Positions 30,142 to 40,070 are shown, counted from the first letter of the stretch. The stretch is 45,811 nt of DNA from GCA-2861595 sp035526335 (GCA_035526335.1 DATLCN010000049.1:1-45811), one strand, 5' to 3'. The notes: generated from the letters alone by a model not told the origin. Program-made: numbers and translations.

Positions 30142-33100
30142 CAGCCGTCCTCGCCTTCGGTGTCGTCGGCCAACTCACGTCCGAACAGTTCGTCGAAGAC
30201 CTGAGCGAAGTCGGGGTACTTCTCGGTGAGTGCGGCCGCCGTCTGACGCAGCCACTCCCGGTGTTGGCGTGCCCTCTTGGCGGTGTTGACGTTCTTGCCG
30301 TCTGAGTGCTGCTCCCGATACGCAGCGTTGGCTTGAACGCGCGCCGCGAGGTAGGCACGGCTGGCCTTGGCCACGTCGGTGTCTTTGACTGCCGGGTCGT
30401 CGAGAGCCCTGGTGAACTCGTCGATTCGGTTGGGCAGTTCACCCACTGTGAACGTGAACTTGGCACCGGGATACTTGGCCTTGAGCGCCTTCTGTAGTTC
30501 GTCGAGGTAGTCGTTCATTTCCCGGGTGCGCTTGGTGGGCAGCTTGTTCTTCTGCTCGCGGTAGATCATCCCCGCCACCCGGGAGTTGGCCCGCTCCACC
30601 GCCTCCTTCAGCGTGAGCTTGCGGCCCTTGCCCACGTCGAGGCCGTAGTTGTACGCCGTGATGTCAAAGGTGCCACCCTGGGGCAGCAGCAGTCCGTACA
30701 CGTCGGGGTACAACTCGGCCAGGTGCGGGTTGCGGCGGATGAAGTCGAGGGCGGGCTTGGTGGTCACGTCCACGTCTGCGGAGCGGGGCTGGATCACCAG
30801 GCGGGCGCTGTCACCGAAGGTGTCGATGAACTGACGGGTGGCGAGGTCATAGTCGCCGTCGTTCTTATCGACCAGCTCTCGGAAGGCTTCGACCATCTTG
30901 GTTTGGAGCATCATGTTGCCGTTCTTGTCGGCAGCCACGAACTGCGGTGTCGGACTCGACGGGGCGAAGAACTGGGCCCCGCCTCGGAACACCAGCAGCC
31001 ACCGGGCCTTCTTGCGGGCGGCGTCGAGCAGGCGCTTCTCGTCCTCGGGGCCGTCCATCGGGTAGTCGCCGCTGGCCAGGAGGTGTGCGGCCACGCTCTG
31101 CACGGTGGAGGCATAGAGGCGGTCGGAGTCTTTGGCGGAGTAGGCGGCCTGGAACTTCTTGATCCAGCCGGGCATGAATATCTTGTCGATGCCGCCCTGA
31201 TCGCCGGGTTCGCCGTAGGGAAACAGCATGGCGTTGATGTCGTCGAAAGCCGGCTTGTCGGGGATGAGCTTGGCCAGGGGGATCTGGGCCACGGGGCCGA
31301 GGCCGGGCATGAGCGGGTTCTGGCCGAACATGGACAGGTTCTTGACGCCCGAGGTCCAGTCGCCCACGCCGAAGGCCGACTCAGTGATGAAGCCCGACCC
31401 GGGGAAGGAGTAGACCTGCTCGCCGTTCTGGTCCTCGGATATGAAGCCCGACTCCCGGGCCCCGTTGAGAGTCATTCTCACCCGCTCGGCTATCTGCGGG
31501 CGGTCACGGGCCAACTTCGACCAGACCTGAAGCTCCTCTTTCCATGCTTCGCCGAATGGAAAAAAAAACCGGGCGATGTCCATGAACTGCGACTTCTTGG
31601 AAATGTCGTAGAGCAGGGCTTTGACATCATCGAGAGCGAAGCCCTTGGCGATGGTGTCGGCGCCGGCCACGTAGTCGTCGCTGAGCTTGAGCAGGTCGCC
31701 GGAGTCCTCAAGGTTCAACTTGCCGGTGCCAATGTTGGCGCGCTTGGCCATGCGCTTGATCGTCACCCGCCCGAGGTTGGCCGTGGCGGCGTCGGCTAGC
31801 ACCTGGGCCTGGGCCTCACGGGTCATGCGGGGGATCAGTTCCTCCATGCGCTCCCAGTGGGCACGGCGGAAGGCCGGTGAGCGGCTGAGGTAGTTGGTGG
31901 GACGCGACATGAACGTCGAGAACAGGTGGTCGACAATCTTGTCGTAGGTGCCGTCGAGTTCGGTGTCCCGCAGCACGTCGCCCTTGACGAAGCCGCTGTT
32001 GAGTCCTTGTTCGGTGTCGAGCTTGCGCAGGTGGGCCACGAAGTCAGGGTCAGGCCCATCAATCACCTTCTTGAACACGCGACCCTCGCTGCGCATGACG
32101 CGTAGTGGCTTGTCGTTGAACTTGCCGGTACGAACGGCGTCGAGGATCTCGGGGCGTCCCATGGTGCGGCGCACGAGGCGGTCGTTCCATGACCCGAGGG
32201 CCCGGCGCAGAGCCTCGGGGTCGTCGGCCAGCGCTTCAAGGCCCTTGGCGTGAGCCAGCTCGTCGCGCAGGTATTTGCCGTCGCCGCGCCACATCCACCG
32301 GAACACGTCCTCCACGGGGTTGCCGGTGATCTCGCCCGTGGCCCATTCGTCCTTGGTCCACCCACCAGCCAGGCGACGGGTAGCGGCCCCGGCGTGGAGT
32401 TCCAACAGCTCGTCGGCCAGCGCTTCGTGGTAGCGCTCATGGCCCGGCCCCATGGCCGCCTTGCCGGCCTTGGCCATTTTGTTGTTGGTCACCGGATCGA
32501 AGATGGAACCCGAGATGCGGGCCATGGCCTTGCGGTAGGCGTCGAAGTCCTCGGCGGCGCCAGCGGCATCGGAGAACGCCTGGCCGAACGATCCCGTCGC
32601 GCCCTTGCGCCCGATGATCCAGGCGATGGAGTCGATAGGGTGGCCACCGAAGCGCGCGGCGATGCGGAACTGCTCGTTGCCGATCACCCGCACCGTCCAG
32701 GCGCCACGGATCAACTGAAGTGGCTTCCACGTCTTTTGCTGGATGAAGTCAGCGAAGGCCACCCCGGCATCGACGCCGGCGTTGTCACGGACACGACCGA
32801 CCACCGAGGTGACCTTGCGGATGACGCGGGCGTCGGGCAGAGGGATGGCGGTGTTGATGAACTCGGTGGACAGATGCGGCGAGGGCAGGCCCAGGGGCTT
32901 GCCGCCCGACACGACCGTGCGCAGCGACGTACCCATCCCGCCGTCCTCGGCCACGTCGTAGGCCCGCAGGTGGTGGTAGTCGTCCTTGATGGCTTGCACC
33001 ACGCGGCGGGCGTCCTTGCTTTGGTGCCCGCCCTTGGCGGCAATGTCGTCGCTGATCTTGGTCAGGGCGTCGTAGGTGATGCTGCGGCGCTCGATGGGCG

Positions 33101-34319
33101 AGGTCGAGGCGGCCATACGACCGAAGTAGTGCGCCTGAGTGTCGGCGTCCATGCGGGCGTTGGCCAACACATCGACGATGGTCTTAGCTGCCTCATCGGC
33201 GTCGTTCACGTCGAGCTTGGTACCGGGCACCTCATGGAAGATGCGGGCCGACTGCATGCGTCGTTTGATCTCCGGCCGCCGGGCGTAGCCGGGCTTCATG
33301 CGCCACTCGTGGAGGAACCCACCGACAACGCCGTCCACCTCCTCGACCGTCTTGGTGTCGGCGAGGCGTGACGCTTGGGTGGGAGTGATATTGCCGCCCG
33401 CCCGCTTGTAGATGTCGTGGGCGTCGGCGTTGCCGGCCCAGTGCTTGGCCAGGTCGCGGCCGCTCTTGCCACTCCACCACTTCTCGGCCCGGTTGAGGTC
33501 CACGTCGTTGGTGAGTGCTCCACGAGCACGAGACAGCAGCCCGGCGTCGGCTTCGACCAGGGACTTGCGGGCCCGGTTCATCTTGCCGGCCCTGGACAAC
33601 GCTGCGGCGCCGGGATCGACCTTGATGTCAAACCATGCGTCGGTGGCGCCAGAGAAGAAGTTGAAGGGCTTGGTGCCGGGCTCGAATATCTCGGCAGCAA
33701 AGATGCGCCCGGGCGTACCAGCGTGCACCGATCCGTCCTTGTAGGTGATCGAGTAGGCGGCGCGCGCTCGTTCGGCTTGGGTCTTCTTCACCTCACCGCC
33801 AGGGAAGAACCCCGAGCCGGTGTCCACTTCATCGCCCTTGAGCAGCTTTTCAGCAGCAATGCCGACGTTGGTCTGCTTCAACGGATTGTCAAACCCGAGG
33901 GGGTCCGCCATCGCATTTCTAGCTGCGGCATCTACCAACTGCGTCCCGGATTCCAGCACCTCGAATGTTCCCCGGACCACGGGCTTGACTGCATTGCCCG
34001 CCGCACCGAGGGCGTCACCGATGGAGTGCCAGCCGATGCCCTTCTTGACCTTGCGCTTGCCGGCGAGCTTGGCGGCGCTGACGGCGCGGGGATCGTCGGG
34101 GCCGACATCGGCCTTGGCCAACGACAGGGCCACGCCCGCGGTCAGGTGCGGGTAGGCCTCACGCAGCTTGGAGAGTCGGTAGGCGATGGCCCTGGTAGCG
34201 GTGGGGTTGGTGGCGTAGCGAGCCTTGGCCGCCTTGACCTGCGTGCGGCTGGTGGTCACGGCGCGCAGGGAGCGTTCCTCTTGGTCGAGGGTTTCCCACG
34301 GCGTCTGAGTCTCGGCCAT
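30141..34319 (-). CDS. Giant internal virion protein, 1392 aa
   Basis: A 1392-residue, mainly helical protein, by far the largest here. No enzyme motif is evident. The FFFPFGEAWKEELQVWSKLARD segment (from residue 918) and the repeated Arg/Ala-rich helices are typical of large podovirus internal or ejection proteins and polyvalent-type proteins. A T9 run on the coding strand (31568-31560) encodes Phe918-920. There is no tape-measure-like hydrophobic helix pattern. It would be packaged in the head and translocated with the DNA. Confidence 0.75.
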   Translation of the reverse strand: MAETQTPWETLDQEERSLRAVTTSRTQVKAAKARYATNPTATRAIAYRLSKLREAYPHLTAGVALSLAKADVGPDDPRAVSAAKLAGKRKVKKGIGWHSIGDALGAAGNAVKPVVRGTFEVLESGTQLVDAAARNAMADPLGFDNPLKQTNVGIAAEKLLKGDEVDTGSGFFPGGEVKKTQAERARAAYSITYKDGSVHAGTPGRIFAAEIFEPGTKPFNFFSGATDAWFDIKVDPGAAALSRAGKMNRARKSLVEADAGLLSRARGALTNDVDLNRAEKWWSGKSGRDLAKHWAGNADAHDIYKRAGGNITPTQASRLADTKTVEEVDGVVGGFLHEWRMKPGYARRPEIKRRMQSARIFHEVPGTKLDVNDADEAAKTIVDVLANARMDADTQAHYFGRMAASTSPIERRSITYDALTKISDDIAAKGGHQSKDARRVVQAIKDDYHHLRAYDVAEDGGMGTSLRTVVSGGKPLGLPSPHLSTEFINTAIPLPDARVIRKVTSVVGRVRDNAGVDAGVAFADFIQQKTWKPLQLIRGAWTVRVIGNEQFRIAARFGGHPIDSIAWIIGRKGATGSFGQAFSDAAGAAEDFDAYRKAMARISGSIFDPVTNNKMAKAGKAAMGPGHERYHEALADELLELHAGAATRRLAGGWTKDEWATGEITGNPVEDVFRWMWRGDGKYLRDELAHAKGLEALADDPEALRRALGSWNDRLVRRTMGRPEILDAVRTGKFNDKPLRVMRSEGRVFKKVIDGPDPDFVAHLRKLDTEQGLNSGFVKGDVLRDTELDGTYDKIVDHLFSTFMSRPTNYLSRSPAFRRAHWERMEELIPRMTREAQAQVLADAATANLGRVTIKRMAKRANIGTGKLNLEDSGDLLKLSDDYVAGADTIAKGFALDDVKALLYDISKKSQFMDIARFFFPFGEAWKEELQVWSKLARDRPQIAERVRMTLNGARESGFISEDQNGEQVYSFPGSGFITESAFGVGDWTSGVKNLSMFGQNPLMPGLGPVAQIPLAKLIPDKPAFDDINAMLFPYGEPGDQGGIDKIFMPGWIKKFQAAYSAKDSDRLYASTVQSVAAHLLASGDYPMDGPEDEKRLLDAARKKARWLLVFRGGAQFFAPSSPTPQFVAADKNGNMMLQTKMVEAFRELVDKNDGDYDLATRQFIDTFGDSARLVIQPRSADVDVTTKPALDFIRRNPHLAELYPDVYGLLLPQGGTFDITAYNYGLDVGKGRKLTLKEAVERANSRVAGMIYREQKNKLPTKRTREMNDYLDELQKALKAKYPGAKFTFTVGELPNRIDEFTRALDDPAVKDTDVAKASRAYLAARVQANAAYREQHSDGKNVNTAKRARQHREWLRQTAAALTEKYPDFAQVFDELFGRELADDTEGEDG

Positions 34320-34723
34320 CAGAAGGTGATCCCGGCATCGGCGTCTTCTAGAAGTTCACCCAGGTCACGGTTGGGGAACATGGAGTAGATGGCCCGTAGC
34401 TCAGCGATGGTCGGGTCCTCGGGCTCGAAGTTGGAGAGCACCTCGGGACCGGGACCGGGGCCCATTTCCAAGCCTGCGGTGACGGGCTCGCTCGGGCGCA
34501 GGGTGGGAGCGTTGAGGGCGGGAGGCGGCACCGCGGGAGGGCCAGCGGGGCCAGGCGCAGAGCCAAGAGGAGGTGGCCCTGACGCCATGGGCACCGCTCG
34601 CTGAGATGCGATCTGAGCCCCGGCAGCGCCGTAGGTCTGACCTCGGGCGGCGGTGGGAGCGAGGGGCTTGGCCACCAAATCGGTCCTTTGGGCAAACCCG
34701 TTGCTTCGACGTGCTCGGGGCAT
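34319..34723 (-). CDS. Proline-rich virion protein, 134 aa
   Basis: A 134-residue low-complexity protein: basic N-terminus (MPRARRSNGFAQR), a Pro/Ala/Gly middle, and an acidic C-terminus (DPTIAELRAIYSM ... DLGELLEDADAG). It lies immediately after the portal gene. Possibly a minor head protein or scaffold-like peptide; no family match. Confidence 0.65.
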   Translation of the reverse strand: MPRARRSNGFAQRTDLVAKPLAPTAARGQTYGAAGAQIASQRAVPMASGPPPLGSAPGPAGPPAVPPPALNAPTLRPSEPVTAGLEMGPGPGPEVLSNFEPEDPTIAELRAIYSMFPNRDLGELLEDADAGITF

Positions 34724-36595
34724 CTAGGCCACCGCCGCTTGACGAGAGGCGGCCACGCCGGGGTAGAGGGCCCGGAGCTGGCTAGCGAGGTTGGCCTGGG
34801 ATGGGTCAACTTCTCCAACAGTTGCGCCTGCCTCGGCGCCCATGCCGGGCTGGGCCAGTCCGGGCATGGCCTCGGGACTGCCGGGTTCCACTGGTGACTC
34901 GGTGGTGGACTGGCGCTCCTGGGCCTCTCGCTGCACCTGCATCACGGCGTCGGCCAGTTCCATTTTGTCGGTGGCCACCAGTTGGCGGATACGGGCCAGG
35001 TCGCTGGGAGGAATGGCTCCGGTGGAGGCTTGTTCGAGCAGGGAGGATTCCAGCGCTCGGTCGATGGACTCGGTGGTGAGTCGGTCCTTTTCCTCCTCGG
35101 GGTCCTCGATGTAGGGGTCGAGTTCCATGGCCGTCTGGGTCGACATCATGCCCAGTCCCTTGCGCTGGCCGATGCCGATGACGAGGTTGTTCACGTCGGC
35201 CCCGGCGAAGGGGTAGTACACCTTGTTCTGGTCGGTGGGAAACAGCTTCTCGGGGGTGAAGGTGACCTCGCCTCGCCCACCCGACCACGACACGTGGAAG
35301 GTTCGACTCTGCTTTGCGAAGTAGCCCTTGGCGATGGCGATGCCGACCCGGTTCTCCTGCTGAAGCGACCGGGCAAAGAGGTTCTGGGCCTCCTGGATAC
35401 GGAAATCACTGACGGCTGAGAGCAGAGCTTCGGCTCGGCGTCCGGTGCGAACATTTCCGCCGGCCTCGCCTCCGAAGTCCGGTGGCAGCCCGGCGTCGAC
35501 TCGGGCGTTGCGTTCCAGGCGGTCGATCATCTGGCCGGTGGTGTAGGCGGGGGTGTTCTGCACCGTCTGGATGCCGCCGCCGCTGATGCGCCCGATCTGG
35601 CCCTTGCGGCCGTCAGCCATCTCCACGATCTTGGCCGACTCACCGGGCCGGTCGATCAGCCACTCGTTGGGCCACACGCCATCAACCACCGCTCGGAACT
35701 CCAAAGCGAACAACATGGCCTGGGCGGCGTGCATACCGATGATGCCGTCGAACTGGCCCCGCTCAGTGTTCATGGTGATGCGCCCAGGGACGAGGGCGGT
35801 GCAGCGCCCGGCGCGGTTGTCGAGGCGTTGCAGAGCGATGTAGTCGTCGCCGAGGGTCAGGCTCCGGCGGTTGGCGGCACCGGGAAGGAAGATCATGCGG
35901 TTATCGGTAGTGGGGGCAGCGACGCCCATGTTCAGAGTGGCACCGGCGCCGAGGGCGATGAGGCTGATCTCGTGGGCGTCGGTGTATTCGATGAGGGTGA
36001 CGGGGTGGTCGTTGTCGGGCTGGCCATCGGGCTTGCGGATGCGGTTGAGGTTGAGTGCGGCGTCGGGGTAGTTCTGGCGCAGCCACGCCTGGGATCGGGT
36101 GTAGGCAAAGATCACGTCGGGAGGATCGACCTGGCCGGGGTCGAGGGTTTGGGCCGGGAAACACGACAGCGGGTCACGCACGAACCACTTGGGCCCGTTC
36201 GTCTCCTTACAGGGGCGCAGCATCACCGGCGCCGAGGCGTAGCCCACCATGTAGCGAGCCCTGAGCCTCTGCTTGAGGTCGATGTTGTTCTCCTCCCACC
36301 AGCCCAGCAGCACCCGGCGACGATCAGCAGCGGCTCGGGCCGATGAGCGTGACCCGATCTTGGTGGGGGCACAGTCGAGGCTGGGCATGACCGAGGCCAC
36401 CCGCATGCCCATCTGGTCGATGCCCTGAGTGACCAGGTTGGGAACGGCGCTGCGCTCCTCGGGCGTGAGGTTGCCCATAGGCACGACCATGGCCCCGTCG
36501 TAGGCGGCGCTGACCTGGGCCATGCGGTCGAGGTAGGGGCCGCGGGCGATACGACGCTGGCGGTACAGATCGACGATAGCGCCTGCGGGGAGCAT
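34724..36595 (-). CDS. Portal protein
   Basis: A 623-residue portal-type protein. The early region (LTPEERSAVPNLVTQGIDQMGMRV), the middle (TERGQFDGIIGMHAAQAMLFALEF, with the NARVDAGLPPDFGGEAGGNVRTGRRAE stretch) and the C-terminal helical wing rich in Glu and Gln match podovirus/siphovirus portals of Actinobacteria. It forms the ring for DNA packaging. Its position near the terminase and head genes supports this. TAG stop adjacent to the next ATG. Confidence 0.8.
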   Translation of the reverse strand: MLPAGAIVDLYRQRRIARGPYLDRMAQVSAAYDGAMVVPMGNLTPEERSAVPNLVTQGIDQMGMRVASVMPSLDCAPTKIGSRSSARAAADRRRVLLGWWEENNIDLKQRLRARYMVGYASAPVMLRPCKETNGPKWFVRDPLSCFPAQTLDPGQVDPPDVIFAYTRSQAWLRQNYPDAALNLNRIRKPDGQPDNDHPVTLIEYTDAHEISLIALGAGATLNMGVAAPTTDNRMIFLPGAANRRSLTLGDDYIALQRLDNRAGRCTALVPGRITMNTERGQFDGIIGMHAAQAMLFALEFRAVVDGVWPNEWLIDRPGESAKIVEMADGRKGQIGRISGGGIQTVQNTPAYTTGQMIDRLERNARVDAGLPPDFGGEAGGNVRTGRRAEALLSAVSDFRIQEAQNLFARSLQQENRVGIAIAKGYFAKQSRTFHVSWSGGRGEVTFTPEKLFPTDQNKVYYPFAGADVNNLVIGIGQRKGLGMMSTQTAMELDPYIEDPEEEKDRLTTESIDRALESSLLEQASTGAIPPSDLARIRQLVATDKMELADAVMQVQREAQERQSTTESPVEPGSPEAMPGLAQPGMGAEAGATVGEVDPSQANLASQLRALYPGVAASRQAAVA

Positions 36596-36604
36596 GGGGG
36601 CGTC

Positions 36605-36814
36605 CTAACTTCCTACGTTGAACTCATCGGACAACCCTCGGCCCGGTGGTGCCTGAGTGGCGAGCCAGTCAGCCGACACCGGCTGAGGGTCGGGCTGGCC
36701 TCGGGGGGTCGAGAAGCACCCCTTGGGGCAGGGGTCATTGGAGGCTCTGTGCTCGCACACGTAGTAATAGAGCGGGCTTTGGTCGAGGTTGTTGTCGGAC
36801 TTCTTCTCGGGCAT
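36605..36814 (-). CDS. Small hypothetical protein, 69 aa
   Basis: A 69-residue protein with YVCEHRASNDPCPKGC, a Cys/His cluster that may bind zinc. ATG 36814 has AGGAG 6 nt upstream. No family recognised. Confidence 0.6.
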   Translation of the reverse strand: MPEKKSDNNLDQSPLYYYVCEHRASNDPCPKGCFSTPRGQPDPQPVSADWLATQAPPGRGLSDEFNVGS

Positions 36815-36834
36815 TGGGAACTCCTATCTCTGTG

Positions 36835-37461
36835 TCACGCCTGGGTCAGAGTCACGGTGCAAACGATAGATGTTGCGCTCGTTTTTCCGAAGGGCCCGAT
36901 TGGACTTATCCTATTTAGGAGAATGGAAGTGCCGTTGGTTGTTCCGTTGAACATGCCGAGTTCATTCCACGTCATGTTTCCCTCACCAGTAGCGAAGGTG
37001 CGAATGGCGGTAACCACCAAAGAGGCACGTGTCGGCAGGGCATCAAAGGCCAATAGGGTCGGCGACGGCGTGGCGCCCAATAGCTGTGTGTCGCCCACTA
37101 CCGCCGCTGTGGCGGAGTTGCCCACCCCCATGGAGTTGATCTGCGTGGGCGGGGTGCCCATAGCGAACAGCCGGTCCAGCAGCAGGCCCTTGCCGGCGGT
37201 GGTTACAAGGTTCTCGCCCTCGATGACCTTGTAGGGCTGGCAGCGACGGCGCAGCCGGCCCACATGGATGGGCAGGTAGATGCCCACCGGGTCACGCCCG
37301 AACTCCGCCGCCAATGCCTCGTCAGCCCGACGTTGCTCGTCGATGGCCAGGGCGTTGTCGGCCACCTGGGAACGGGTCAGGGGCTCACGCTCCACGTCGC
37401 CCTCAAAGACATCTAGGCGCCAATGGCCAGCCAGGTTGGGGATTTTATCTACGAGATTCAT
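36835..37461 (-). CDS. Structural protein, 208 aa
   Basis: A 208-residue protein with the segment YKVIEGENLVTTAGKGLLLDRLF followed by INSMGVGNSATAAVVGDTQLLG, a pattern I associate with phage tail or head fibre proteins; the C-terminus is beta-rich. ATG 37461 is preferred over ATG 37467 because AAAAGG then has 6-nt spacing. Confidence 0.65.
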   Translation of the reverse strand: MNLVDKIPNLAGHWRLDVFEGDVEREPLTRSQVADNALAIDEQRRADEALAAEFGRDPVGIYLPIHVGRLRRRCQPYKVIEGENLVTTAGKGLLLDRLFAMGTPPTQINSMGVGNSATAAVVGDTQLLGATPSPTLLAFDALPTRASLVVTAIRTFATGEGNMTWNELGMFNGTTNGTSILLNRISPIGPFGKTSATSIVCTVTLTQA

Positions 37462-37474
37462 TGTCATCCTTTTC

Positions 37475-38533
37475 TTAGAGGGGATTCTTGGTAGCGGTTA
37501 CACGAACCTCAACCGAGTCAACATCTGTTGTGCCCGTTTCCGTTATAACCGTGGAGACGTATCTGACTCTGGTGCGAATGTTGTTGATGTCTGTCCACGT
37601 CCACGACCGGGCGGCGGTTATGTCGTCGGTTCGAGGCGTGGTCAGGTAGTCGAAGTTGGCGCTGGTGGCGAGTACCGAGTTCCACGTCGATCCGTTTATC
37701 GACCACTCGAAGTTGATAACGGCATTTGTCAAAACAGACAGAACGGTTTTAGCCGACCAGACAAGCTCGACCTTGGTGATAGTCCAAGTGGAGAAGTCGG
37801 CAACCGGGTCCGGGTAGGGGTCGAGGGTGAGGGTGGCAACTGCGGTGTTTAGGGCGTCGTCCACGAAGGTCGCCAGAGTTCCGTTTTTGAATCCTTGAGC
37901 GTTGGTCGGGTTGGGCCAGGCGCTAGCTCCGGTCGAGGCAGCGGTGGTGGCTCCTTGAAACCATGTAGCCACAGCGCTGCGACCATCGGTGGGCGCGGTG
38001 TTGGTATCGCCCAGGCCGTTGATCCGCAGCGTGGGGATGGCGTCGGTCTGGGCCGGGTTGGAGTCGGCTTGGGTGGCGTTGAGAACGAAGGTGGCGGCGT
38101 CGGTCTGGGCTGAGTTGGAGTCGGCGTGGTTGATCCGCAGCCCGAAGCTGTCGGTGAGAGCGGCGTTGGACTCGGCGTGAGTGATGTTGAGTCTGAAGTC
38201 GTCAGCGGCGGCTGCCAACGACTCGCTGAACCCGATCCGCAGTGCCAGTGCCTCAGTGAGGGCGGCGTTGGACTCGGCGTGAGTGATGGCTAGGCGCAGG
38301 AGGTTGTCGCTCAGCGCCGGGCTGGTGTCGGCGAAGGTCAAGCCCAGCTTGAGGGCGTCGGTGGGAGCGGCGTTGGACTCTGGGAAAGCGAAGGCGACAC
38401 TCATGGCGTCGGTGGGCGCGGCGTTGGACTCGGCGTGGCGAATGTCGATGGAGAAGGCGTCGGAGGGGTTCGGCCCGTCGCCTCCCTGGATGATCGTGGT
38501 CCGACGAACCAGGACCGGAAATAGTTTGCTCAT
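37475..38533 (-). CDS. Fibre-like protein with nine beta repeats
   Basis: A 352-residue protein. Residues about 22-190 consist of roughly nine repeats of 17-20 residues with the pattern D-A/S-x-x-L-x-I-x-x-A-E-S-N-A-A-x-T. Alternating hydrophobics suggest a beta-fibre shaft. The C-terminal 160 residues form a beta-sandwich-like domain (TWTITKVELVWSAK, FEWSINGSTWNSV), likely a head or binding knob. ATG 38533 overlaps the upstream stop. Confidence 0.7.
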   Translation of the reverse strand: MSKLFPVLVRRTTIIQGGDGPNPSDAFSIDIRHAESNAAPTDAMSVAFAFPESNAAPTDALKLGLTFADTSPALSDNLLRLAITHAESNAALTEALALRIGFSESLAAAADDFRLNITHAESNAALTDSFGLRINHADSNSAQTDAATFVLNATQADSNPAQTDAIPTLRINGLGDTNTAPTDGRSAVATWFQGATTAASTGASAWPNPTNAQGFKNGTLATFVDDALNTAVATLTLDPYPDPVADFSTWTITKVELVWSAKTVLSVLTNAVINFEWSINGSTWNSVLATSANFDYLTTPRTDDITAARSWTWTDINNIRTRVRYVSTVITETGTTDVDSVEVRVTATKNPL

Positions 38534-39762
38534 GCGCGCCTGAACCCACTGACAGCGACAGCCATTGACGCAGGAGCGAACACCTTGACGACGGTGGCCG
38601 TTATGGGCAGATAGGCCGGCACCCCGTCGTCACAGCGGATGCCGGTAGTTGCTGCCGGCGTGCCCCCGAAGGGGTCGCAACGGGCAACCTGTGTGCCGGA
38701 GCCGGTAGCGGTGATGAGCAAGAGCTGAACAGGCGAAGCGAACGTGAAGGTGAGCACGGCCCCCGCGCCGGTCTGGTCGGCAAGAACCTCGCCGCTCTGG
38801 TAGTCGTCCTTGACGGCAAAGGCGCTGGCCCGCAGCTGGGTGTCGGTGAGGGGGCCGCTGACAGGGACCGGGTTGCCGGAGTCGTTCTTGATCTCGATTT
38901 CACCGAGGGTGACCGATGCGGTGGTGTTGATCGACCCGTCGGCGTTGACGACGAGGCGGTTGTTGGTGGCGCCACTGATGCCGACGACCGAGGGCCCGCC
39001 GCCGCCTCGTCCACCGCTGAGGCGGTTGGACATCTTCTTCATGGCTTCGAGCTGGGCGAGGCTGGCGTCGCTGAGCCCGCTCAGCATGAGGGCGATGTCG
39101 GACCCACCGGGGGCAGGGGTAACCTCGGGCACGGTCAGGCCCTTGATAACGGTGGTCAGTTCCTTGAAGTCGACGCCGTTCACGGCCTCGGGGCTGCGCT
39201 GGGTGGCCAGGGCGTCAAGCAGGTCGAGGCGCAGGGTGTCGAGGGCGTTGATCTGGGCCCGACTGGCGTCGCTGAGGCTGGCCAACATGAGCCCGATGTC
39301 CACGTTGGGGCTGGCCTCGGGGATCTTGATGGCCTTGATGGCCTGGGTCAGTTCGCTCAAGTCCAGTCCCGGAGCGGGGATCTTGATGGCCTTGATGGCC
39401 TGGGTCAGTTCCTTTGTCCCGATGCCGGGCGGGGGGATCTTCAGAGCCTTGATCGCCTGGGTCAGTTCGCTCAGGTCGGCGGTGTGGCCGGGGCCATTCA
39501 TGGCCTTGACCGCGGCGGTCAGTTCGCTGATGTCGAGGTTGGGGGCCGACACCTTGATGGAGCGGATGGCGCTGGTGATCTCGCTGAGGTCGAGGCCGAC
39601 GGGGTTGGGAACCGGGTAGCCGGCGAGAGCGGCCAGCAGATCGGCACGCAAGGCGTCGAGGGCGTAGAGCAGCAGGAGGTTGGCTTCGCTGGGGTCGCTA
39701 CGGGCCTTGGAGTGGGCGCTGTCGTAGGTCCCGATGATGTCGGCAATGCCCATGCGGCTCAT
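38530..39762 (-). CDS. Repeat protein with LSELTQAIKAIKIP helices
   Basis: A 410-residue protein. Residues about 50-155 carry five repeats of about 18-20 residues, centred on DLSELTQAIKAIKIPAPG, which should form an elongated helical or hairpin rod. A Gly-rich hinge (GGRGGGGPS, about 245) is followed by a C-terminal beta domain ending AVAVSGFRRA. It is probably a fibre or head-decoration component. Confidence 0.7.
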   Translation of the reverse strand: MSRMGIADIIGTYDSAHSKARSDPSEANLLLLYALDALRADLLAALAGYPVPNPVGLDLSEITSAIRSIKVSAPNLDISELTAAVKAMNGPGHTADLSELTQAIKALKIPPPGIGTKELTQAIKAIKIPAPGLDLSELTQAIKAIKIPEASPNVDIGLMLASLSDASRAQINALDTLRLDLLDALATQRSPEAVNGVDFKELTTVIKGLTVPEVTPAPGGSDIALMLSGLSDASLAQLEAMKKMSNRLSGGRGGGGPSVVGISGATNNRLVVNADGSINTTASVTLGEIEIKNDSGNPVPVSGPLTDTQLRASAFAVKDDYQSGEVLADQTGAGAVLTFTFASPVQLLLITATGSGTQVARCDPFGGTPAATTGIRCDDGVPAYLPITATVVKVFAPASMAVAVSGFRRA

Positions 39763-40070
39763 AGGTGGTCGGCCACCACGCTGCGAAGAGCCTGCAACCG
39801 GGCGATCTTGATGGCCAGGCGCATCTCCGCAGCGGCGATCTCGGCCGGGCGATCGAGTTCGGAACTGCCGGTGCGAAGGGACGCCAGGAAGGCGGTGGCG
39901 TCGTCCACGCCGCGCTGGTAGGCGTGAATGTGGTTGGTGAAGCTCAGGGCCAGCGACATGAGCCGGGCGGGGTTGAACTCACCGTCGGCGTCACACAGGT
40001 ACTCCTGGGCCAGCGCGGCAGTGGGCTTGACCCTCAGCCACGACTCGTGGGCAACGGTGGTGGCGCTCAC
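39759..40070 (-). CDS. Hypothetical helical protein, 103 aa
   Basis: A 103-residue, mostly helical protein just downstream of the large terminase, with an overlapping GTG start at 40070. It has no HTH that I can see, so I do not call it a small terminase although position would allow it. Confidence 0.6.
   Translation of the reverse strand: MSATTVAHESWLRVKPTAALAQEYLCDADGEFNPARLMSLALSFTNHIHAYQRGVDDATAFLASLRTGSSELDRPAEIAAAEMRLAIKIARLQALRSVVADHL

Noticed and set aside
30723..31799. Long plus-strand frame opposite the giant virion protein
   Set aside because: It is antisense to a coherent 1392-residue gene with continuous coupling to its neighbours; composition is typical of a GC-rich shadow frame.
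32250..33371. Plus-strand frame of 373 codons
   Set aside because: Also antisense to the giant virion gene, with no ribosome binding site or motif.
39759..40070. Small terminase subunit
   Set aside because: Position would fit, but there is no HTH or other terminase feature, and the large subunit already carries an HTH.
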